Shown: piece after piece, positions 58,150-64,000 of the stretch | Layout: every line of letters starts with the position of its first letter | Numbering within the stretch: the stretch's first letter is position 1 | NCBI RefSeq assembly: GCF_040499845.1 | Contig: NZ_CP159342.1 | Span: 2,108,001-2,172,000 of the forward strand | Source of the DNA: Micromonospora sp. CCTCC AA 2012012 | GTDB lineage: Bacteria; Actinomycetota; Actinomycetes; Mycobacteriales; Micromonosporaceae | Reading direction: 5' to 3' | Length of the DNA stretch: 64,000 nt | Notes under the pieces: model-generated | Told to the model about the DNA's origin: nothing | Database searches by the model: none | Seen by the model: the letters and a program-made list of their open reading frames with translations, nothing else | Made by a program: the position numbers and the translations under genes

Positions 58150-61100
58150 TCAGCGGACGCCCAGCCGGTCCCTGACCGTGCGCAGCGCCTGCTGGACCGC
58201 GCCTGGCGTGACGAACAGCGCTTGGGCGATCTGCCGTTCGTCGGCCCCGTCGGTCGCCATCGCGGCGATGCGTCGCTCCACGCTGGTCAGCGTGATCCCG
58301 GCGGGTGGGGCCGGAGGCTCGATCCCGGCACGCGCGAGGCTCTCGCCGACCTCGCGGATCAGACCGTGGGCGCCGCAGCGCTGGGCCAGCTCGTACGCCC
58401 GGGTCATCAAGGCGGTGGCCTCGGGCTCGGGTACCAATCGGGCGAGTGCGGCGAGTGTCCGGGCCCGTTCGAGCCCGTCGCGGGTGAGCAGAGGTACCGC
58501 CTCCCGCAGCTCTGCCGCGCCGCCACGCAGTTCTCCGAGGATACGCAAGGTACGGCCGAGCACGCTCGGCGCTCCCCACGCCCGCGCCAGCCGCAGTTCC
58601 TGTTCGACCAGTGTCACCGCCTCGTCCCGTCGTCCCAGCGCGGCCAGCACCTGCGCCCGGTTCGAGCGCCAGGGCCGCCAGACCGGGTTGAGAACGTCCT
58701 CGTGCACGTGCTGTACCGACTCCAGGGCGGCCAGTGCCTGCGCCGGGCGCCCCTCCGCCAGGAGCACCCGGGCATGCGCCTCCGCGAACAAGCGCGCGCC
58801 GTCGCCGAACCGCGGCCGGTCGCGGAGCCCTTCGACCAGCGCCCGCGCCTGCGCGAGGTCGCCTGTGTCGAGCAGGATCCCGATCGCGAAGGCATCCGCG
58901 TACGGGGACGCGACCATGGAGCCCCACACCGCCGACTGCTCGCCGGACAGCGTCACCGAGTGGTACGCGGCGCGCAGGTCGCCCCGGCGCCACTCGGTGT
59001 AGCCACGCCAGAGGTGGGCGGCGAGCGCCGCGAAGAGCGAGCCACCCCGGTACGCGTGGGCCAGTGCCTCGTCCCAGAAGGGGAACGTGTCCTCGTCGGC
59101 CATCTCCAGCACCATCCCGGCCACCACCCACAGCAGGCCGTTGTCGTGGTCCAGGAGCACACCGTCAGCGAGGGCGAATCGGGCCAGGTCGACCGCTCGC
59201 GCCCGGTCCTCGCCGTCGATGACCGCCTCCCACGCGAGGCTGGCGGCGAGCATCCGCGCGCCCGGCCCGTCTCCGGAGACCACCGGCTCGGGCCCGCACC
59301 GCCACAGCGCGGGGTCGAGGCCGTGGATGTACCCGCCGATCCGGTGCACGCCGAGCAGGACCTGGCGCTCGTCGTGCAGGTCGGCCGGCAGCGTCGAAGC
59401 GGCCGACCGGGCGAACGCGCTGGCTTCGCCGACCTCGCCGGCGAAGACGAGGGTACGGGCGAGCAGCTGTGCCGCGGCGGCGCGCGACTCGGCGTCGGTC
59501 AGCGTCTCGTAGGCCTGCCGCAGGTGCTCCTTTGCGGCCGGGCCGTCGCCCAGCGTTTCGACCCGACCCAACTCCAGCAGCACTGCCGGCTTGTCGGTGG
59601 AGTGCGGTGGCTCCTGCAGCGCCCGGGCGAGGTACGTGGCTGCCGCGTCGGCCGCTCCTCGGGCCGCCGCCGTGGCCGCCGATCGGCGTAGGACCTCGAC
59701 GACCCAGGGCGCGCCCCGGCACGGTACCTGGAGCAGGTGCGCGGCGATCTGTTCGGCGCTCGCGCCGGCCGCGTCCAGGACCCGGGCCGCCCGTTCGTGC
59801 CGGACCTGGCGGTCACCGGGCGGAAGGTCACGGTAGATGGCGTCGCCGACGAGGGGGTGGACGAAACCGAGCGGATACTCGTCGCGCAGCACCTCGGCCC
59901 GCACGAGCGCGGCGATCGCGTCGAGCACTTCGGCCTCGGGCAGCCCGGCCAACGCTGCCACGGCCGGCAGCGCGGCGGCCGCCCCGAGGACCGCCACGGC
60001 CTGTGCGGTCGCGGTGGCCGCTTCGGGTAGCCGGGCCAGGCGCATGAGGACGTTGCTCGACACCGCACGGGAGCCGATCTCGGCGACGGTGTCGGCGTGC
60101 GTGTCGTCCGGGCGTACCCCCTCGGTCTGCAGGGCGTGCAGGAGCTGGCGCAGGAGCAGCGGGTTGCCGGAGGTGGTCCGGTGGCAGGCGGCGACGAAGC
60201 GGGCGTCGGCGGACTCGCCGAGCAGGCGGCGTACCAGGTCGGCCGAGCCGGCTGCGGTCAGTGGGGCGGGGCGGACCCGCACCGTCGCCTCGTCGTGGGC
60301 GAGTTCGGTGAGCAGCGCGTCGTCGGTGTGGGGCTCCCCGGTACGCAGCGCGGCCACCATCAGCACGGGCAGTGCCTCCAGCCGGCGCACCAGGTAGGCC
60401 AGGAAGCGCAGCGAGCCGGTGTCGCACCACTGCAGGTCGTCGACGGTCAGCACGAGCGGCCGTTCGGCGCACAGGTTGACGGTCAGCCAGTACAGCCCGT
60501 GCAGCACCGCGAAGGCGTCCTCGGCCCGCTGCTGCGGTTCGTGCGCGGCGAGGTCGAACACGATCCGCGCCGGGACGGCCGCACCGGACAGGGCTGCGGT
60601 ACTGGCCACCACGGGCTCGAAGAGCTGGCGTACGACACCGAAGGCGTACTCCTTCTCCATCCGGCTGCCCCGGGCTGACAGGACACGGAAGCCAGCCCTA
60701 CCCGTGTGGCGGGCTTCGGCCAGCAGCCGGCTCTTGCCGATGCCGGCCGGTCCCTCGATCAGCACCAACCGCCCGTGCCCGGCCAGGGCGTCGGCCAGGC
60801 CACCGGTGAGTACTCTCAGCTCCCGCTCGCGGTCGACCAGCCCGTTGTCGGCATGAACGGGTGGGACCGACGGGTCCGGCGCGGAGCCGGACCGTGGTAC
60901 GGACGGCGGCGCGGGCGCGTCCAGGTCGGGAGACTGTGCCAGCACGTCCGCCTCCAACCTGCGTAGTGCCGGACCGGGGTCCACACCGAGTTCCTCGGCC
61001 AGCACCTGCCTGGCTCGTCGCAGTGCGCCGAGCGCATCGCCCTGCCGATGTGCGCGGTACAGCGCGAGAACCAGCAGCCGCCACCGCTCCTCGCGCAGCG

Positions 61101-61689
61101 GATCCTCCGCGACCAGCGTCTCGATCTCCGGCACCAGGACGCCACTCTCACCGAGTGCCAGCCGGACCGCCACCACCTGCTCGCGGGCCACCTCGCGCAG
61201 CTCGGTCAGGCGGGCCGCCTCGGCCTCGATCCAGGGCTGGCCGGCATAGTCGGCGAACGCGGGCCCGTGCCACAGCCCGAGCGCCTGGTCCAGCACCCTG
61301 GCAGCCTCGTTCGGGTCGGTGAGCGCACCGGCCTCACGGATCAGCCGCTCGAACTGCCAGGCGTCGACGGCGTCGTCGCCGAGGCGCACCGCGTAGCCGG
61401 CTCCTGCGCTGACGATCACCGCTTGGCGGGACCGGGCGGACCGGCCAGGCTCCAGCCGTCGTCGCAGGCGTGAGACGTAGGCCTGCAACGCGCCCTGCGG
61501 GCTCGACGGCGCCTGCTCCCCCCACAGCGCGTGCACCAGCCGGCCGACCGGGACCACCTCGCCGCGCGCGACGAGCAGGAGGGCGAGAACCGCCCGTTGC
61601 CGCGGCCCACCGAGATCCAGCGCCTGCTCACCGAGGCGCGCGCGAAACTCGCCCAGTACCGAGACCGAGAGCCCGTTGTCCGCCTGCAC
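58150..61689 (-). CDS. SARP-AAA-LuxR fusion regulator (LAL type)
   Basis: This 1,179-residue regulator has an N-terminal winged helix (about 1-90: SVSVLGEFRARLGEQALDLG) and a BTAD domain (about 95-245, VDAWQFERLIREAGALTDPN, LALYRAHRQGDALGALRRAR). A STAND-type ATPase (about 285-600: LIEGPAGIGKSRLLAEARHT, LTVDDLQWCDTGSLRFLAYL) follows, then a helical repeat region (about 600-1100) and a C-terminal LuxR helix-turn-helix (about 1115-1179; TSVERRIAAMATDGADERQI, VQQALRTVRDRLGV). The LuxR end lacks the usual first residues, but the HTH core is intact. Such SARP-LAL proteins are pathway-specific activators in actinomycetes. GTG 61689 has GGAGGG upstream. It precedes a flavin monooxygenase and faces an RCC1-repeat gene. 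Confidence 0.92.
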   Translation of the reverse strand: MQADNGLSVSVLGEFRARLGEQALDLGGPRQRAVLALLLVARGEVVPVGRLVHALWGEQAPSSPQGALQAYVSRLRRRLEPGRSARSRQAVIVSAGAGYAVRLGDDAVDAWQFERLIREAGALTDPNEAARVLDQALGLWHGPAFADYAGQPWIEAEAARLTELREVAREQVVAVRLALGESGVLVPEIETLVAEDPLREERWRLLVLALYRAHRQGDALGALRRARQVLAEELGVDPGPALRRLEADVLAQSPDLDAPAPPSVPRSGSAPDPSVPPVHADNGLVDRERELRVLTGGLADALAGHGRLVLIEGPAGIGKSRLLAEARHTGRAGFRVLSARGSRMEKEYAFGVVRQLFEPVVASTAALSGAAVPARIVFDLAAHEPQQRAEDAFAVLHGLYWLTVNLCAERPLVLTVDDLQWCDTGSLRFLAYLVRRLEALPVLMVAALRTGEPHTDDALLTELAHDEATVRVRPAPLTAAGSADLVRRLLGESADARFVAACHRTTSGNPLLLRQLLHALQTEGVRPDDTHADTVAEIGSRAVSSNVLMRLARLPEAATATAQAVAVLGAAAALPAVAALAGLPEAEVLDAIAALVRAEVLRDEYPLGFVHPLVGDAIYRDLPPGDRQVRHERAARVLDAAGASAEQIAAHLLQVPCRGAPWVVEVLRRSAATAAARGAADAAATYLARALQEPPHSTDKPAVLLELGRVETLGDGPAAKEHLRQAYETLTDAESRAAAAQLLARTLVFAGEVGEASAFARSAASTLPADLHDERQVLLGVHRIGGYIHGLDPALWRCGPEPVVSGDGPGARMLAASLAWEAVIDGEDRARAVDLARFALADGVLLDHDNGLLWVVAGMVLEMADEDTFPFWDEALAHAYRGGSLFAALAAHLWRGYTEWRRGDLRAAYHSVTLSGEQSAVWGSMVASPYADAFAIGILLDTGDLAQARALVEGLRDRPRFGDGARLFAEAHARVLLAEGRPAQALAALESVQHVHEDVLNPVWRPWRSNRAQVLAALGRRDEAVTLVEQELRLARAWGAPSVLGRTLRILGELRGGAAELREAVPLLTRDGLERARTLAALARLVPEPEATALMTRAYELAQRCGAHGLIREVGESLARAGIEPPAPPAGITLTSVERRIAAMATDGADERQIAQALFVTPGAVQQALRTVRDRLGVR

Positions 61690-62140
61690 CCGCCCTCCGC
61701 CGTGAAGATGACCGTCCCCGCGCGACACTGCTGGCGGCGCTCATCGGCAACGTACCGCACGCAGCCGGGCCTGGTCTGCACCGTCGCATTCCGGACAGTG
61801 GCCGGTCGGGGTGGCCGTCCCGAGAGGTCGGCCGAGCAGGGCCGACCGGATGGCGGGACCTCCCGGCGCCGCCAGGGGAAGAACGTTCGCCTTCGACGCC
61901 GCGGCGGTAGGCGACCGCCGCACGGTGCACCAACCACCCCACCCGCTCATCCGAGACGACTGTGGCGGGAGGACCGCGTGCGATCGCGGTGAGGCGCGAC
62001 TTGCACCGATGTGTCGCGCCAGCGACACGTCGACGCAAGTCGCGCGTCAGGTCGGCGGCAAGTCCGGACCCGCACGCTTCGAGCTGTCCGGCGCGGCGCG
62101 GTTGTCGAGCGGACGAGGCTTCCAGACAAGGAGTAGGGAT
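61690..62140. other. Divergent intergenic region with compound dyad
   Basis: This 451-bp gap separates the SARP-LuxR start (61689) from the RCC1 protein start (62141). It contains no gene I can support. Its main feature is the 52-bp dyad at 61994-62045, listed separately, about 95 bp upstream of the RCC1 start. The segment next to the SARP start (61690-61900) has open frames but no coding bias I trust. Confidence 0.5.
61994..62045. promoter_or_regulatory. 52-bp compound dyad (nested inverted repeats)
   Basis: Perfect 11-bp outer arms GCGCGACTTGC (61994-62004) and GCAAGTCGCGC (62035-62045) enclose an inner dyad GTGTCGC (62011-62017) and GCGACAC (62022-62028) around GCCA. With the flanking bases CGAT and GTCG partly pairing, the whole 52 bp is close to symmetric about 62019.5. 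It lies about 95 bp ahead of the RCC1 protein gene and 305 bp from the SARP-LuxR start. It may be a double operator or a stem-loop in a long leader; both are inference. Confidence 0.6.
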
Positions 62141-63382
62141 ATGACCAGGTCCAGGGCACTGCTCGGCATCGCCGGCACCGTCGTCGCGGTCGGTGCGGCG
62201 CTGGCGCTGCACCCGGTAGCGAGCGCGGCCGGCGGCCTCCAGCCGGGTGCCGCGTACGGCTGGGGCGGCAACATGTTCGGCCAGGCCGGTTCCGGTGCGC
62301 CGACGAACCAGTACAACACTCCGCGGCAGACGGTCCTTCCGGACGGCGTCGTGCAGGTGCAGAGCGGCGGGCGGGCCAGTTACGCCCGGTTCACCGACGG
62401 GAGGCTGTTGTCCTGGGGATACAACATGAACGCCGCCCTCGGCAGCGGCTCGACGACGGTGATCACGCGGTACGCCCCGGCACCGGTCGTGGGCATCGGC
62501 GGCACGGGCACGCTCACCGATGTCGTCGACGTCTCGGTGCACATGGAGAGCGCGATCGCCGCGGTGCTGGCCGACGGGACGGTGGTCGCCTGGGGTTCGA
62601 ACGTGAACCGGCAGCTCGGCGACGGGTCGACAGCCAACGTCCGGGCCTACCCGGAGCGGGTGCTGACCGCGCCGGAGACCCCGCTGACCGGGGTGGTGGA
62701 CGTCGAGTCCGGGTGGGAGGTGACGTACGCGTTGATGGCCGACGGCACTGTCACCGCCTGGGGTTCGGTGAAGTGTGACGGCACGCTGTCAGGCGTGACG
62801 CAGTACGCGACCCCCGTGGCCGGGCTCACCGACATCCGGCAGATCGCGGTCGCCGGCGGGGTGGCCCTGTTCCGGCGGGGCGACGGCGCGGTGCTCTCCT
62901 GCGGCGGCACCGGGCGTGCGCTCGGCCGGCCGTACGGCCCGGAGAACACGCCGACCTCCCCCTACACGCCAGCCCTGGTCACCAACCTCGGCCCGGGCAG
63001 CGACGTGGCAGACATCTCGATCAGTTCGGCGGTGACTGCCCTGACCGGGGACGGCCGGGTGTACCTGTGGGGCGAGAACACGCAGAACCAGCTCACCCCA
63101 CTGGGCGTGTCGGGCGGCCTGACGGTGCCGACCGAGCTGGCCCAGCCGGCCGGAGAGCCGAAGATCATCGATGTCGACAACGACAACTCGCCGATGACGT
63201 ACGCGGTGCGAGCCGACGGCTCGGTCCTGGTCTGGGGGTACAACCAGTACGGCATGGCCGGGATCGGGACGACCGCAGCCCTGGTGAACACCCCGACCGT
63301 GGTCACCCTGCCGGGTCGCACCTTCGCCAGCATCGCCGCCTCGAACTGGACGGTCCTGGCGGTCACCGTACCGGCGGCGTGA
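62141..63382 (+). CDS. Secreted RCC1-repeat protein
   Basis: This 413-residue secreted protein has a signal peptide (about 1-29, ending ASA) and a mature part composed of seven-bladed RCC1-type repeats with the classic AYGWGGNMFGQAG, LLSWGYNMNAALGSGS, VVAWGSNVNRQLGDGS, VTAWGS, VYLWGENTQNQLTP and VLVWGYNQYGMAGIGT motifs. RCC1 propellers in actinomycetes are secreted or surface-bound, and their function is poorly understood; none of the nuclear Ran-linked roles applies here. ATG 62141 has AAGGAG upstream. It is separate from the gene at 63566 by about 180 bp. A compound dyad sits upstream. Confidence 0.88.
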   Translation: MTRSRALLGIAGTVVAVGAALALHPVASAAGGLQPGAAYGWGGNMFGQAGSGAPTNQYNTPRQTVLPDGVVQVQSGGRASYARFTDGRLLSWGYNMNAALGSGSTTVITRYAPAPVVGIGGTGTLTDVVDVSVHMESAIAAVLADGTVVAWGSNVNRQLGDGSTANVRAYPERVLTAPETPLTGVVDVESGWEVTYALMADGTVTAWGSVKCDGTLSGVTQYATPVAGLTDIRQIAVAGGVALFRRGDGAVLSCGGTGRALGRPYGPENTPTSPYTPALVTNLGPGSDVADISISSAVTALTGDGRVYLWGENTQNQLTPLGVSGGLTVPTELAQPAGEPKIIDVDNDNSPMTYAVRADGSVLVWGYNQYGMAGIGTTAALVNTPTVVTLPGRTFASIAASNWTVLAVTVPAA

Positions 63383-63565
63383 CCGTCGCCTGCCAGCGCG
63401 AAGCGCGTGAGACGCAGGGACCACAGCCGACCCTCCCGCCGCGCGGGCGACGTCGGTGCCGCAGCCGCACTCGCAGGGGGTACGCGAGGGCGCTGCGGCC
63501 CCGGCGGCACCCACCGTCCCAACGAGGAACCACCCAGGTGCACCGTCACACGAGGAGGACTGATC

Positions 63566-64000
63566 ATGCGTAGTTCCGTGCGCCGAGCCCTGGCGCCCGC
63601 CCTGGCGGCGCTGACCGGCGTGAGCGTGCTCGCGCCGCCGACGCCGGGATCCGCGGATCCCGGCGACCCGGACCCGTACGGCACCTTCGACAGCGCTTCC
63701 CGCATCGGTCACTCGGTCCGGGTGCGGGGCGTCGTTCACGACCCGGACGCCTCCGCCGCGATCACGGTGGCGATCACCGTGGATGGTCGGCTCGCCACCT
63801 ACGCGAGTACCGACAGCACCGGCGCGTTCGACACGACGACGGCCTCGTCGACCGTGCCGGGCGAGCACAATGTCTGCGCCGAGGCGTACAACCAGGGCGC
63901 CGGGGCGAACACGCGGCTCGGCTGCCTGGTCTACAGCGTGCCCGCGGCGGTCGGTACCCCGCAGGTGAGCCTTCGCGCCGTCAGCGCCACCGAGGTCGTC
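63566..64000 (+). CDS. Secreted protein, start only (runs off the window)
   Basis: The first 145 codons of a secreted protein lie here, with no stop before the window end. The signal peptide is RRALAPALAALTGVSVLAPP, with a likely cleavage near GSA or PGSAD. The mature start resembles an Ig-like or carbohydrate-binding segment, GTFDSASRIGHSVRVRGVVH, ITVAITVDGRLATYASTDST, GAFDTTTASSTVPGEHNVCA, as in the N-terminal domains of actinomycete cell-surface or glycan-binding proteins. Two cysteines are present, in HNVCAEA and LGCLVY. A strong GAGGAGG site precedes the ATG at 63566. The remainder and its function cannot be judged. Confidence 0.7.
   Translation, partial: MRSSVRRALAPALAALTGVSVLAPPTPGSADPGDPDPYGTFDSASRIGHSVRVRGVVHDPDASAAITVAITVDGRLATYASTDSTGAFDTTTASSTVPGEHNVCAEAYNQGAGANTRLGCLVYSVPAAVGTPQVSLRAVSATEVV

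Noticed and set aside
53258..63382. A secondary-metabolite gene cluster around the SARP regulators
   Set aside because: Only one oxygenase is present; no PKS, NRPS, terpene or RiPP core gene can be seen in this window.

Overview
This window is chromosomal DNA from a high-GC actinomycete, most likely a member of the Micromonosporaceae such as Micromonospora or a close relative. The reasons are the very high GC with strong GC at third codon positions, frequent GTG starts, several leaderless-looking starts, many secreted polysaccharide- and protein-degrading enzymes with CBM13, CBM2 or CBM5/12 modules, and large SARP/LAL-type regulators. I see no rRNA, tRNA, CRISPR array, transposase or prophage. 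The species is inference.

Layout. 0-8 kb: a truncated flavin monooxygenase, a secreted gamma-glutamyltransferase, an SDR facing an XRE/MmyB-type regulator, a second SDR and a GH15 hydrolase. 7.5-14.2 kb: a tightly coupled five-gene minus-strand operon (PoxB-like ThDP enzyme, a 1,025-aa FAD/Fe-S oxidoreductase, an enolase-superfamily acid-sugar dehydratase, a small membrane protein and a PPC/DUF296 protein). 15-28.7 kb: a saprophytic block with a MOSC protein, GH12-CBM13 cellulase behind a CebR-like site, NADAR protein, AraC/methyltransferase pair, CBM2-GH18 chitinase, AA10 chitin LPMO and M9 collagenase. 29-37 kb: an orphan OmpR-type regulator, a LysR regulator behind a frameshifted gene, and a cell-envelope module (two CAP/SCP proteins, one frameshifted, flanking a DUF305 lipoprotein and a histidine kinase/response regulator pair). 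37.7-45.2 kb: a propeller lipoprotein, then YkcB/YkcC-like lipid-linked glycosyltransferases with a coupled lipoprotein, facing an MprA/MprB-type two-component system. 45.3-49.9 kb: an NmrA/HxlR divergent pair, a CPBP protease facing a BaeSR-like system, and a cupin remnant. 50-64 kb: small secreted proteins and lipoproteins, a PLL-type lectin-like protein, a SARP-NB-ARC-TPR regulator, a flavin monooxygenase, a SARP-AAA-LuxR regulator, a secreted RCC1-repeat protein and the start of another secreted protein.

How the genes work together. GH12, GH18, AA10 and M9 enzymes make a compact extracellular toolkit for cellulose, chitin and collagen. The most unusual non-coding features are the array of mutually complementary CGTACC/GGTACG palindromes ahead of the chitinase, a 52-bp compound dyad between the SARP-LuxR gene and the RCC1 gene, and repeat elements in two of the response-regulator intergenic regions. 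No complete biosynthetic gene cluster is visible, although two SARP-type regulators flank a flavin monooxygenase near the right end. All functional assignments come from reading motifs by eye; no database search was run.
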